Below are positions 1 to 17,042 of a stretch of DNA of 64,000 nucleotides, piece by piece. This DNA comes from Utricularia gibba (Eukaryota; Streptophyta; Magnoliopsida; Lamiales; Lentibulariaceae), in contig CM007989.1 in the NCBI GenBank assembly GCA_002189035.1, positions 8,351,501 through 8,415,500 on the forward strand, read 5' to 3'. The stretch's first letter is position 1, and each line of letters opens with the position of its first letter. The notes under the pieces were generated by a model. It had not been told where the DNA came from and searched no databases. It saw only the letters and a list, made by a program, of their open reading frames with translations. Position numbers and translations under genes: made by a program.

Positions 1-203
1 CTGGAAGAGCGACGGCTAAAATTCCCTATCAATCTGGAGGCAAAGGCGGATACAAGAGGGCCGTTCTTCGATTCGTGGCCTCAACTGCTAGAACCCGAAT
101 CATGTTTCTGAGCACATATTATCACACCAGGAGCGATGACTTCGCCTCCCTCTGTGGCCCTGTCATCGACGACGTGAAGCTGCTGAGTGCTCGTTATGCG
201 TAA
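1..203 (+). CDS. DUF642 cell-wall protein, C-terminal fragment
   Basis: The window opens inside the last exon of a gene read in the frame starting at base 3 and ending at TAA 201-203. The 66 visible residues end with the block RTRIMFLSTYYHTRSDDF, followed by SLCGPVIDDVKLLS. This is the conserved end of the second galactose-binding-like domain of the plant DUF642 (BIIDXI-type) family. These are secreted apoplastic proteins that bind wall polysaccharides and pectin methylesterase. The conserved Cys is present. The N-terminal part, including signal peptide and first DUF642 domain, lies outside the window. Family assignment is by recognition of this C-terminal motif; the paralog cannot be named. 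Confidence 0.85.
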   Translation, partial: GRATAKIPYQSGGKGGYKRAVLRFVASTARTRIMFLSTYYHTRSDDFASLCGPVIDDVKLLSARYA

Positions 204-633
204 TGACAGCTGCTTTGAAGCAACTAGAACGGCAACCTGGAAATGATGCAGCCTTTGCCTCTATCGCATTGAGGCTTCGTCACTGTAACATGTTTTAAAA
301 CATGGGTTCATCCGAAGTATTTCGATCCTGAGTTGGTAATAACATCCCAGTACAGTCGTATCAGCGTAATAGAACTGAACCAGATTCTTAAAATGATCAA
401 CCTGTATACGAACATAGTGATGATGAAAGAACTTATGGAGAAGACAACGTCCACTTGTTCTGACGACATGAGAAATTTTCCATCTGCATTCAAGCCAGCC
501 ATTCCCCACCCATTTCTTCGATTTCTTTAATCTCCAGCCTGCAGTTTTAGACATCAAACCAGTAATACATTATTGAGCTCACATATAATTTATTCCAGGG
601 TAAAAACTCTGATCTTTCTAACAAAGTGCAGGG
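204..633. other. Convergent 3' flanks, no gene seen
   Basis: This spacer separates the 3' ends of two convergent genes. Short open frames here overlap each other on both strands and show no family resemblance. I see no repeat, RNA gene or other element. Confidence 0.6.
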
Positions 634-1344
634 TTACCATGGGAGAGAAGAATCGTAAGTATAAGCAAGATGAGACGCATTTTGCAAGCAGGTTTCGTTT
701 TGATTGATCCATGGGGGAAATTCCATGATTGGATCAAACGTGGGATCTTCTTCTTCTGCTTGATCTTGGCGATCATCAAACATGGGATTTAAGAATTTGA
801 AGCACCACTCTGTTTTCAAAGAATCAATTGATTTTATCTCCTTTTCATCCGCTGCATGACTAGAGCTTGAATCTGTGATCTGGGTTTCCTCCGCCGTCAC
901 CAGATTTGATTGGGAAGCTTGTGTATTCGACAACTTGAAGCTCTCGAGGTTCAAACTGAGGCCCAGAGGTTGACTGGGGAGTACGAAATTGGAGGTCTCC
1001 TGGATCAATGCAGCAGGTTATCTGTAATTTGGTGAGGATTCGATGAAACTGGTATGAGAAAGTTGATGTAACGGCGCTGCCGTCACCTTCCGACGTTGCC
1101 TTGAAACCCGGTGAAACTTGAGGGCTGCAACGATTTCCCTTCTCGCCTCTGCCATATTCATCAGCCGCTCCGGAATGGTTGTCTGAATCCTTCTTCTATC
1201 ACGCTTCTTCTTGTGATGCAACAATTTCTCCGAAATTTGATCGGAAAACTCATCCTTTCTCTTGGAGGATGATCCCTGTTGCTCGACAAGTGTTCGAATG
1301 TCGGCGCCAGAGAAACGGGATTCGTTTATGTGTTCCCGCTTCAT
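634..1344 (-). CDS. Plant-specific hydroxyproline-rich-glycoprotein-like protein
   Basis: Proposed two-exon gene: exon 1 is 1344-1087 and exon 2 is 999-634, giving about 207 aa. The first part contains the segment RRRIQTTIPERLMNMAEARR followed by EIVAALKFHR. The second has VLPSQPLGLSLNLESF. Both blocks recur in a plant family usually labelled hydroxyproline-rich glycoprotein-like; no biochemical role is known to me. Read without splicing, the same frame is broken by one TAA at 1018-1020. An 87-base intron (donor AAG|GTGACG, acceptor GATCCAG|GAG) removes that stop and keeps the frame, so I prefer it to a nonsense mutation. The Pro-rich stretch typical of the family is missing or very short. 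The start at 1344 is the first ATG of the frame and is uncertain. The C-terminal half is acidic. Confidence 0.55.
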
Positions 1345-1980
1345 GTTCCTGCGAAGTGGAGGAGATGAAGAGCTTCAGAAAGCTGGAGCCGGTAGTGGCG
1401 GAGGATGACAACGGTCCAGTGGGGAAGATGGCGGTGGCGCCTGATACGAATAAACAGAGCGCAGAGTAAAAGATGGCTGAATCTTCCAAAGTTGTAGCCT
1501 TTCCTTTTTTTAAATTGTTGCCTCTTTTTGTAAATCACAAGGGCATTTCAGTGCGTGCCTCCTCTTTGTCAAAGGAGAAGTTCATCGTCTTCATCCCCCA
1601 GTTTGCTGCGGTGATTGGACACTAGTGCTTAAAATACATGTTCCAAGATATCTCCGTTCAACAACAGTTTCCAAGGCCGGGCGGCAGCCGGAAAGTGTCA
1701 GTAGTCTTGTCTGGTAAAAAAAAGTTCAAAAAGAATTGTAAAAGTCGGGAAGTTTACCCACCGTACAAAGTCAGTGTCTTTATTTAAGAGGTTAAAAAGA
1801 AGAAAATGAAAATCCCATCTTGATTTCCACTGGTCCGATCTACTCCGTGGGGTGGACACTTTCGCGAAGTAACGAACACGGATAACTTCAGATCGCGAAG
1901 TAACGAACACGGATAACTTCAGATCGCGAAATCTGTTCTCTTTCTTGATCTCAAAGAAGGGTTTTTTCTCCATTGCACCA
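1345..1980. other. Divergent promoter region with leader of TM9 gene
   Basis: This sequence lies between the minus-strand gene and the plus-strand TM9 gene. It should hold both promoters. The only clear structure is the 31-base tandem repeat at 1863-1924, listed separately. Confidence 0.5.
1863..1924. repeat. Perfect 31-bp tandem duplication in TM9 leader
   Basis: Two identical 31-base units, 1863-1893 and 1894-1924, begin CGCGAAGTAACG. The first six bases of a third copy follow. They lie about 60 bases before the TM9 start codon, so they are probably in its 5' leader or core promoter. Confidence 0.95.
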
Positions 1981-4956
1981 ATGTTAGAGTGGGCGATGGG
2001 ATCGAAGGCGATTTGTAACGTTTTCTTGTTCATCTGCATCAGCAATTTGCTGTTTTGGCAGACTTCGTACAGCTTCTACCTTCCTGGTGTTGCGCCAGAA
2101 GACTTCCAATCGGTGTGTTATAGTTCTTCTTGTCTATGATTTTCTTTCTTTATTGCGGTTTTAGTTGGATTTCTCCCTGATCATCATCTTTTGAAATGCT
2201 GCTTGCGTGTGCTGTTGATCTGGGTTCCTTTCATGTGATCGCTTGGTTCCTTATTGTAACAGATATGGTTAGTCGTATTAGATCGGGTTTCGCTGCAGAT
2301 CAAGCGTTTTCATTCTTTGTCGGTTATGTTACAAGTTTTGTTCTTGCAAGTCATTGGTCGATTTGTCATTTTGTCGATTGAACCGAAATCTTGAAACACG
2401 CTGGTCTTTGCTTCAAGTTTCATTTTTCTTTATTTTGCGTCTATCTTTGATCCCAAGTTGCGAGGCCTGTGAATATTCAATGAATGTCAGATCATGACTT
2501 AGGGATTATATCCTAAGAGGTGGCAAGAATCTGACTAGAATAGCATATTGTCAATTTTGAGAATTTATTTTGCATTGCCAAACGCAGGGTGAATTGCTGA
2601 ATGTGAAGGTGAATAAGTTGACTTCTGTGAAGACCCAACTACCGTATTCATACTATTCTCTTCCTTTTTGCCGCCCTGAAACTATAGTTGACAGCAGAGA
2701 AAACCTTGGTGAGGTCCTTCGTGGTGATCGCATTGAGAACTCTCCTTATGTGGTATGTACGCTGTACTTTGTGGTATGAATTTTGAACGTCATCTTGGTG
2801 AATGACTATTAAAGTTCAAATGCTTGTCCGTCAGTTCAAATTAAGGCAACCACAGCTGTGCAATGTTGTCTGCCGAACTACCCTTGATGCTAAAACTGCA
2901 AAGGAATTCAAAGAAAAGATCGAAGATGAATATCGTGTTAACATGTATGATTGGCATTCTCTTCAGCAAGAGATCCCTTTCTTACATATCCCTTTCTTAC
3001 ATATCCCTTTCTTACATATGATTAGGCTTTACTCTTCATGATTTTGGTGTCTTGTTTGCAGGATCCTCGATAATCTCCCCTTGGTTGTTCCTCTACGGAG
3101 ATCTGAACCAGAAGCCCCTCTTTACCAGTTGGGATTTCACGTGGGTTTGAAGGGGCAATACGCTAGTGTAAGCCCCTTGTTTGATTAGTTTCACTGATGG
3201 CCTTGTTTGTTTTGGAAAAATGGCTAAGCTCCTTGTGTTTTGCTTAGTTTTTACTATTTAATCTATAAATTGCATACTTTTTGAGGAAACCTGTGGTAGA
3301 CAATCTGCTAAAGAACCATATTTCCTGTTGCACTGACTGATATTGATAAAAAAACAGAGCAAGGATGAGACCTACTTTTTACATAACCACCTCAGCTTCA
3401 CCGTGAAGTTTCATAGAGATGAGTTGACTGATTCTGCGCGGATAGTGGGCTTTGAGGTCACGCCTTTCAGGTTGATTCTTCTTGACAACAATTTATTGAA
3501 ACAGTGTTTGCTCTCAAGCTTGGTATTCAGTTTCTTATCTGCTCACAATTTTTGTTCGTTTTATGAATTAGTGTCAAGCATGAGTATGATGGGCAGTGGA
3601 ATAATGATAACACTCGTCTAACCACTTGTGATCCCCATGCCAAGCAAACAGTTTCTTCCTCAAACTCTCCTCTGGAGGTTGGAGATCAGCAGGAAGTCAT
3701 CTTTACCTATGATGTCAATTTCCAGGTAATTTCAACTGTCAGATTTTTTTCCCTTGAGATTTTTTTTTTGTTTGGGTTATTGGAGCCTGGAATTGCAGGA
3801 GAGCGATGTGAAATGGGCTTCCAGATGGGACCATTATCTTCTGATGACAGATAACCAAATCCACTGGTTTTCTATTGTGAATTCACTGATGATCGTCCTC
3901 TTCCTTTCTGGGATGGTTGCAATGATAATGCTGCGGACACTTTATCGGGACATCTCTAAGTACAATGAACTTGAGACTCAGGAAGAAGCTCAAGAAGAGA
4001 CTGGCTGGAAACTGGTTCATGCAGATGTATTCCGGACCCCAGTCAACTCTGATTTGCTGTGCGTCTTCGTTGGAACTGGAGTTCAGTTCTTCGCCATGGT
4101 CCTTGTCACCATGTTCTTTGCCGTCCTTGGATTTCTCTCCCCCGCAAACAGAGGTGGCCTTATGACAGCTATGCTATTTCTCTGGGTTTTCATGGGACTG
4201 CTGGCTGGCTATGCGTCTTCCCGGCTGTATAAAATGTTCAAGGGGACGGAGTGGAAGAGCATAGCCCTCCGCACTTCCTTTGTCTTCCCCGGTACAGTTT
4301 TTGCAGTCTTCTTTGTGCTCAACGCCCTCATCTGGGGCCAGAAGTCCTCTGGAGCAGTCCCGTTTGGTACCATGCTTGCTCTGGTTGCCCTGTGGTTCGG
4401 GATCTCCCTCCCTCTTGTTTTCGCGGGCAGTTTTGTGGGTTTCAGAAAGCCGGCAATTGAACCTCCCGTGAAGACGAACAAGATTCCCCGGCAGATCCCG
4501 GAGCAGCCGTGGTACATGAACCACCTCTTCCTGATCTTGATCGGAGGCATTCTCCCGTTCGGAGCAGTTTTCATCGAACTCTTCTTCATCTTGACATCCA
4601 TCTGGCTGAACCAGTTCTACTACATCTTCGGGTTCCTCTTCATCGTCTTCATCATCCTCCTCATCACCTGTGCCGAGATCACGATCGTCCTCTGCTATTT
4701 CCAACTATGCAGCGAGGATTACCTCTGGTGGTGGAGATCCTACCTCACATCCGGCTCCTCCGCACTCTATCTCTTCCTGTACGCCGCCTTCTACTTCTTC
4801 ACCAAGCTGGACATAACGAAGCCCGTCTCCGGCGTGCTCTACTTCGGGTACATGCTCATCGCCGCCTTCTCCTTCTTCGTCCTCACAGGGACCGTCGGCT
4901 TCTACTCTTGCTTCACCTTCACGAGGCTCATTTATGCTTCCGTTAAGATAGACTGA
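1981..4956 (+). CDS. TMN: Transmembrane 9 superfamily (nonaspanin/EMP70) protein
   Basis: Seven exons: 1981-2112, 2588-2752, 2835-2944, 3062-3167, 3358-3470, 3572-3725 and 3799-4956. They give about 645 aa, the normal length for the plant TMN7/8/9/10-type subgroup. An N-terminal signal peptide (about residues 1-30) precedes the mature start SFYLPGVAP. The ectodomain holds the family blocks [19 protein letters not shown] and TTCDPH. The last exon encodes nine membrane spans, starting near residue 280, with the signatures [22 protein letters not shown] and [17 protein letters not shown]. The C-terminus ends in KID, the KXD motif that retains these proteins in the Golgi through COPI. The family acts in endosome-Golgi membrane traffic and metal homeostasis. 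ATG 1996 is an alternative start with the same signal peptide. Intron 3 carries a small triplicated repeat. Confidence 0.95.
2973..3017. repeat. 15-bp unit repeated three times in TM9 intron 3
   Basis: Three head-to-tail copies of ATCCCTTTCTTACAT lie at 2973-2987, 2988-3002 and 3003-3017. They sit inside intron 3, about 45 bases before the acceptor, and add pyrimidine-rich sequence upstream of it. Confidence 0.95.
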
Positions 4957-5363
4957 GCAGCTCTGGAGAACAACAGCATTCTTTGGACCCCTTCAGCGCA
5001 CACACACCACCCCGCAGCTATTATGTACTTCAACTGATCAATGGTTCTTTTGTTTTTTGTTCCCATTATTTCATATCATCGTCACCAATGTCTTCGGAAT
5101 CCTTTGAACCGTATCGGAACCCCGAAGTATTCTGCTCCGGCGACTACTGCGAGGTCCCAACTCCCACGGGTGATGAAACTGACAGACAGTTTCAAAAATT
5201 CAGTACGTGGACTCTTTAACCAGTGATTTTACAATTTGCAACGGTAATGGGCTTTTTATTATTCCAACGGCTAGTTTTTGCTCCCCTTCCCCTCTTTCAA
5301 ATACGCCTCCTCCCTTCCCTACTGCAGGGATCTCACCTTCCTGAAAATCATCGCCTCGCAAAA

Positions 5364-5977
5364 ATGGCAGGAGTTTTGAGAAGCTTAGCTTGTTGTGCGA
5401 TAGCTCTGTTGCTGCTGGTGGCTTCATCGGAATCCGTGGAGCTCCTAGTAGGCGGAAAGTCCAATGCCTGGATGATTCCAGCTTCCGAATCGGAGTCTCT
5501 CAATCGCTGGGCGGAGAAATCACGATTTCTCCTCGGAGATTCCTTGGGTATGAACACTAGTTTTTACCTCATGAGTTGATCGATTCCCTTTTTTTACTTG
5601 GTTGGTGGATCCAATCAGTTTGGGAGTACGACGGCGCAAAGGATTCAGTGCTTGAAGTGTCCAAACGAGACTACTTCGACTGCAATACGACAAGCCCGAT
5701 CCAAAGATACTCCGGCGGTAACAACACGGTGCTGCTGGAACACTCCGGTCCCTATTATTTCATCAGCGGCGAAGCTGGACATTGCCAGAAAGGCCAGAAG
5801 GTGATTGTAGTTGTCATGTCGGAGAGGTTTCGCCGTGATGTTGGAGTTTCCCTCGCGCCTTCCCCAGCTCAGAGTGAAGGTCCGGCTGCAGCGCCGTCTC
5901 CCGGAAGCGGAACTTCGACCTTAAGTCGTGGACTCTTCGGAGCCTTGGCGTTGGGTGCGGTGGCGTTCATCATTTGA
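5364..5977 (+). CDS. ENODL: Early nodulin-like protein (phytocyanin, GPI-anchored)
   Basis: Two exons, 5364-5547 and 5619-5977, encode 180 aa. The signal peptide covers residues 1-24, followed by the phytocyanin domain (VELLVGGKSNAW to GQKVIVVVM). The intron falls at the position usual for this family, just before VWEYD. The disulfide cysteines are present in FDCN and GHCQKG. The type-I copper ligands of true plastocyanins are not conserved, as expected for ENODLs, so it probably does not bind copper. Residues 143-157 form an arabinogalactan glycomodule (APSPAQ and AAAPSPG), followed by a hydrophobic tail typical of a GPI-anchor signal. The predicted location is the outer plasma membrane face. 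Members act in cell-wall signalling, reproduction and sieve-element biology; the specific role here is unknown. Confidence 0.93.
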
Positions 5978-7364
5978 CGGAATTCGTTATTAATTCTTTG
6001 ACAAATACATTCGTCTGTTGTAACTTGCCGTTATGTGGACGTGAATCAGCTCGGACTCGGTAATATTTTACTAAAAAGCCATCTGGAGCAGTCCTCGCCC
6101 CTGTTACGCTTACTGTGAACTTGACAGAGAAGGGACAAGTCTTCTTCTGTTTCCAGATTGATTCTACTGATTAGCTTGTTGCAGCGTAAAACCCTTAACT
6201 TTGATCTGCTTATGAAACGAGTCAAATGGGACAAGAATCTAGTGTGCTTAGAAGGCCTGTATGCAACTTTGTTTACTCCCACAAATGCTGCTCTTCATCT
6301 TCATGCTCCAAATTGGCCCATTTCCTAAACTTTTTTCCCCAGATGCTTTCGTTACTCTAAAGGTCATCATACCTTTGTTGTATTTTCAAGCTTCCCATAA
6401 CAGAGCAGCCACTCGCAGCTTCATAGACTATGAATCGATCAGCCAAGCAACGGATGGCACCAGGCACACTGTAAATGGCGGTCGTGATAGAAGTTCATGC
6501 TGATGATGCAGGTACGAGCACTCGATGGATCAGGCGAAGATAGAATGCTGCAACACTTGAAGAAAATGGGGCTGTGAAGTTGCCTGCCTCAAGGCTTTCT
6601 GTGTTGTGCCTTTTCCCACTGTACGCACATAGTTTGCTACATTTATGGGTGCCGTAGAAAAATAAAATTATATAATTAATAATTACAAGGAAACACATGA
6701 CCGCGAGTCGCGACGAAGGGAGAGATGGCCGATGGGCTGTAAATGATATGGTGGGCCGGGTAGTAACCGGGTCGGGTCATCTACTCCCTAGGTCAATAGA
6801 ACTGAGCCAATTTCTCCTCCCTTGTCATGCTGTCATCGGAGATCCGCGGACTTGCTGCAGTGCCGGCTTCTATTCCTCGTAATTTCTTTTCTCGCTCTAC
6901 GCATTTTTTGTAGTAGTCACCTGGGTTTTTTTAAGAACTCGTATGGCTGGATTTAGATCGTGGTTACGATGGAAAATTTGCACCACTGATTTTGTGTTTT
7001 TTTTTAATTGCGCCTTTCTCTTCTCAAAAACAAAACCACCTTACAGTCCTTATGACTGAAGAGTGCTGCAAGTTTGATTTTTTTTTTTTGTACTTTTTTG
7101 TTTCAGAACGAATGTTGCGGAGGACTTCAACACTGTGTTCCACGTTGGTTTTCGATATTATGGAACGCTTCATATTTGTTGTGTTGTTAAGAGTTTTTTT
7201 CCATCTTTTTTTTTTTATGTTCATACTTATTCGCTTGTATGTTTTTCTTGGACGAACAAAGTTACTATTCTACTTACTGGGGGATGATTATTCATTATTT
7301 ATTTTTCTTTAAGGAAGCGTATGTGTAAATGTTTGCTTTCTGTTAGTGCATTTAAATTAGTAAA
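5978..7364. other. Spacer, SR140 promoter and 5' leader
   Basis: No gene is seen in 5978-6700. From about 6737 to the SR140 start codon the sequence is SR140 promoter and untranslated leader. It includes a probable leader exon around 6780-6880 and several T-rich tracts. This promoter segment has a degenerate second copy at 35977-36848, described separately. Confidence 0.6.
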
Positions 7365-13021
<5,657 letters not shown>

Positions 13022-13479
13022 GCTAGATATCCTGCTCTCCGCTCCCTGATACGGTTGTTTCCTGCTCCTCAATTTTCACCGAGAATGACTTGCTTTTCCT
13101 TCATTTGTCTGACGCCTATTCCTTAGTATTATTGCCCTCCTCCTTTGAAATCAGATTTGTACATTATCTGTTGTAACTGCCGGTCATCATCTATTTCACT
13201 TCCTATCAAGTTGCTGTGTTCCAATGCCCATCTCCAAGTTGCTGATAGGCCCAACGCTCATCCTCTTGGTCTGCTTGAGTAGCACAACACGCTGTCTAAA
13301 GTTGAAGTCTTAATATGCGGTTGTGTTGAATCTGCATCCTCTTAACAATAGAGTCGTGTGGCCTCGGACGTTACTTTGCCGTGCAAACAACTCGCTCCTT
13401 CTGTCTGTCTCGTCAAAGAAACACCTCTGCTCGAAATCTCGCTCCCACTCTTCCCCCATCCCATCATTCTCCAGCATCC
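13022..13479. other. SR140 3' flank and TIC55 promoter
   Basis: This spacer between two same-strand genes holds the SR140 3' untranslated region and the TIC55 promoter. I see no other element. Confidence 0.5.
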
Positions 13480-15243
13480 ATGAGCCTCCAATATTTCCCG
13501 GTCCAGTTGCAGCCGTATTTCGCTCATACCCATCACCCCAATTCTCCTCCTCTCAGTTTATGGAGCAAACCAGACAGCAAACCAAGAACCGCCCTCTCCC
13601 GGCGACACAAAATGCGGGCAATCGCCAAGGAAACATCAATGGAAGCAGCAGTTATTGAAGAAGGGGTGCCGGCGAATGAGTCTGTGAAGTATGATTGGAC
13701 TCAAGAATGGTACCCCTTGTATCTCACCAAGAATGTCCCCGACGATGCGCCTCTGGGTCTCACGGTTTTTGATAAACAGGTGGTTTTGTATAAAGACAGC
13801 AAGGGCGAGCTTCGCTGCTTTGAAGATCGATGCCCCCACAGGTGAACCTAATCATCACTTCTTGCTGAAGCTTGTTGGATGATGGTCTGATCAAATCAAT
13901 TCGCAATGAGTGCAGGTTGGCTAAACTGTCTGAAGGACAGATTTATGAAGGAAGATTAGAATGTTTGTACCATGGCTGGCAGTTTGAAAGCAACGGTGAA
14001 TGTGTGAAGATACCCCAGGTTCCTGTTACATGTCTAGAACTCTTACGTTCTATTCTTGTGCTGTTTGCCTGAGGCTGCTGTCATACTGAACTTCAAAAAA
14101 CTTCTACAGATTACTGAAGGTGCAAAGATCCCACAGTCAGCATGTCTGAAAGCATATGAAATACGAGACTCTCAAGGGGTTATATGGATTTGGATGTCCC
14201 GGAGGGCACCTCCTAACCTTGATAAACTCCCTTGGTTTCCCAACTTCGATCGACCGGGATTTCGAGACATTTCGACAATACATGAGCTCCCATATGATCA
14301 CTCCATCCTGTTGGAGAACCTGATGGATCCTGCACATATTCCCATTTCTCATGACAGGACAGACTTCAGTGCAAAGAGAGAAGAAGCAACTGCACTATTC
14401 TTTGATGTCACCGAGAGGACAGATCGTGGGTTTGCTGGCTACTGGGGCAGAGAAAGGGATCGCAGTACACCCGAATATATCCCGAATTTCCTGAGGTTCG
14501 AAGCACCATGTGTTCTTCATAACAGCAGAGAGATCATCGGCAAAAATGGTGAGAAAGACTACGTCTCTGGGCTGTTCCTGTGCAGGCCATCAGGGCAAGG
14601 AAAATCCATGCTTATTGTGAGATTTGGAAGTACAAGTAAACCACCGTTGGTGGTGAGCTTGTTTCCAGCGTGGTATTTTCATCAGAATAACAGCAAGGTG
14701 TTTGAGCAGGATATGGGATTCCTTTCATCCCAGAATGAGATTCTTATGAAGGAGAAAGTCCCCACGAAGCAACTGTACATCAACTTGAGGTCATCAGATA
14801 CTTGGGTTGCTGAGTACAGGAAGTGGATGGACAAAGTCGGCCATGGCATGCCTTACTATTTCGGACACGCCACGATTTCCTTGCCAGAGAATTCGGCCGT
14901 TGTCGAGCACGCTCCTGCTGGTTTTGTAGCCAGTCTTTCAGCTTCGCAGCCAGCCAAGGGTGGTATTGGGACAATGTATGCTCCAAATACAGCTAACAGG
15001 TACTTCCGACATGTGATCCATTGCAAAGAATGCATGAATGTGATCAAAGCATTCCAGACCTGGAAAGACGCACTATCTGTGGCTGCATTTGTTTCCGCGG
15101 CTTTGGCGATTCTCGTCTCCGGAAGGCAGTGGAAAGCCACGTTTCTGCTCTCGACAGCGCTCCTGTTGGGTGGAATTCAGATTTGTTCCTCCGCTATCTC
15201 GTTGAACACAACAAACTTCATCAGGACACACAGAAGACTGTGA
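13480..15243 (+). CDS. TIC55: TIC55-type Rieske non-haem iron oxygenase, chloroplast
   Basis: Three exons, 13480-13841, 13916-14018 and 14110-15243, encode 532 aa. The Ser/His/Pro-rich N-terminus fits a chloroplast transit peptide. Rieske ligands are Cys118 and His120 (CPHR) and Cys137 and His140 (CLYHGW). The mononuclear iron site follows in [19 protein letters not shown]. Two C-terminal hydrophobic segments anchor it in the inner envelope. The CKEC pair just before them is the CxxC thioredoxin target of this family. The C-terminus [12 protein letters not shown] matches TIC55 and separates it from PAO and PTC52. TIC55 is associated with the inner-envelope import apparatus and hydroxylates phyllobilins in chlorophyll breakdown. 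The start is the first ATG in frame with the transit-like region. Confidence 0.95.
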
Positions 15244-15798
15244 GTGAGACGTATCCTGCCTGTGCGCTGTTGTCACTGTGAAGTATGAAGAAAAAACTTG
15301 TGCCATGGCAGCCGCTGGAGTATGTACCGAAGCTGTTGAACACAAGTAACTGCAGATAGATAACAATGAATGAATCATCGGCTGTCACAATCACACAGTC
15401 CTCCGCGAATACCTTCATCTCTCCGGTATTCTCCATTGCCGTGGAAGAGCTCTCTGAGCGGCGTGCATCTTCACGATTCCGCGAGATTCTCCGTTGCGAG
15501 GGAATCTCTGCCGCCGCACTGAGAGAAATCGATGAATCAGAAAACTAAAGGAAATTAATTAAATGCCCCTCAAGTTCGTTACAATCACGGAACATACTTT
15601 CTAATTTCCACCTTGCGACAACTGCCCCACATCTTTTCATTAATTACGATCTAGCCCCACCTGCTCATAAAAACATATATCTATTCCCGCAAGCGCCTTG
15701 TGGATTGCTTCACCCCCGGCGTTCCCAGAAAGAAGTCTTCTGTGTCCGTGCTTTGCAGGAGATTTTTCGTGTGTTTACTTGCTTGATTGACGAAGAAG
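15244..15798. other. Spacer with one short unassigned ORF
   Basis: TIC55 3' flank and RTF2 promoter. A 60-codon ATG-initiated frame occurs at 15366-15548, just after TIC55. It resembles nothing I know and is probably chance sequence in the 3' untranslated region. Confidence 0.4.
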
Positions 15799-16859
15799 AT
15801 GAAGGCCAGTTCTCGGAATTTCCAGGTTTTCGTGCGATCTCCAGATCTCGGAATCCCCTCGACTGCCCTAAATTTTGGAAACCCTAATCCCGATTTCACT
15901 CTCTACGATCTCAAATCATCCCTTGTCTCCACGCCTTCGATGCTTCAAAGTAGTTCGCTCTTCTTCACGCTCAATGGGAAGCCTCTTTCGGATTCTACCC
16001 CTTGTTTGGAGAATCTCCTGTTACCCCTTTCTCCACGCTTACGCTTCACGTCCGTTTCCGCGGCGGCGGCGGCGATGGGGGTGCCACTGGTGCGGAATCC
16101 CGTGACTGTTACCTGAACATGTACGCCGTCAAGAAACCCGATAAGGTCGACCCGAACGAGGTACGCCTTTCCAAGTGGCTTAACTGCAGTTTGTCCAATG
16201 AGCCCTTGAGGAGCCCGATTGTGATAGATAAGTTGGGGAATTTATTCAATAAGGAAGCTCTTGTTGAGGGTTTGCTGAAGAAGAATATGCCTCGGGAGTT
16301 TGGCTATATCAAGGGTTTGAAAGATATGATCCCTGTTGAGCTATCGGAGATCCCTGCTTCGGGAAGGGTCGGTGCAGTGAAGTTTCAGTGCCCCATAACT
16401 GGATTGGAGTTCAATGGAAAATACAAGTTTTATGCCATCAAAACATGTGGACATGTCATGAGTGCCAAGGGCTTCAAGGAGGTGAAGTCCTCAGCTTGCT
16501 TGGTTTGCCTCGAGGAATTTGTGGATACTGATAAGATCGTCATCAATGGAAGCGATGAGGAGGTTAAGGAGCTGTGGGAGAAGCTGATGGAAGAGAAAGC
16601 AAAAGTGGTGGAAAACAGTAAGAAATCGAAGAAGTTGAAAAATGGGGTTGGTGTAATAACTGGTCAGAAGCAGCCTAGGGGAATTGAGGGAGAGGGACTG
16701 ATCAGCAACGAAAAGGGGTCGGGGAAGAAGTTCAAGGCGACGGAATTCGCGCCTGCAAATGCTACCAAAGAGGTGTATGCATCCATTTTTACATCGTCCA
16801 AGAAGGCGAACATCAAGGAGACGTTTACTTGCCGATCATTGCCCCTTGGTCGGAACTGA
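15799..16859 (+). CDS. RTF2: RTF2-like replication termination factor 2, apparent frameshift
   Basis: This is an intronless gene of about 353 codons once one frameshift is bridged. Frame one (15799 to about 16001) gives a ubiquitin-like N-terminus with FFTLNGKPLSDSTP. The frame from 16002 continues with TPFSTLTLHVRFRGGGGDGG, then ESRDCYLNMYAVKKPDKVD and the C2HC2-type RING-like domain (CSLSNEP, FQCPITGLEFNGKYKF, CGHVMSAKGFKEVKSSACL). These are Rtf2-family hallmarks. The Arabidopsis counterpart is needed for normal splicing and viability; the yeast protein stabilises stalled replication forks. The two frames join cleanly if the C4 run at 15998-16001 had five C. The break is therefore either an assembly error or a real recent mutation. 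The C-terminus is basic (KKSKKLKN). Confidence 0.85.
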
Positions 16860-17042
16860 GTTTCCTGTCTTGCATCTTTCAATAGCATGAGCTATCCACT
16901 TTGTGGTCTGTACAATTTATATATGCATCGTTGTTCGCTCTCTACCTTGCAACCCGTCATGTAATAGATATAGTCGCCCAGTGGAAAATACGCTGTTGGT
17001 TGCTCTATACTTGTAGTTAAGGATCATCGTACATTACACAAA

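Noticed and set aside
4174..4704. A 176-codon minus-strand frame (and a 145-codon plus-strand one) inside the TM9 last exon
   Set aside because: Both are antisense or out-of-frame shadows of the GC-rich TM9 coding exon; composition (Glu/Asp- or His/Leu/Arg-rich) mirrors the real frame.
15366..15548. A 60-codon ORF just after TIC55
   Set aside because: No similarity, no splice context and close to the TIC55 stop; most likely 3' untranslated sequence.
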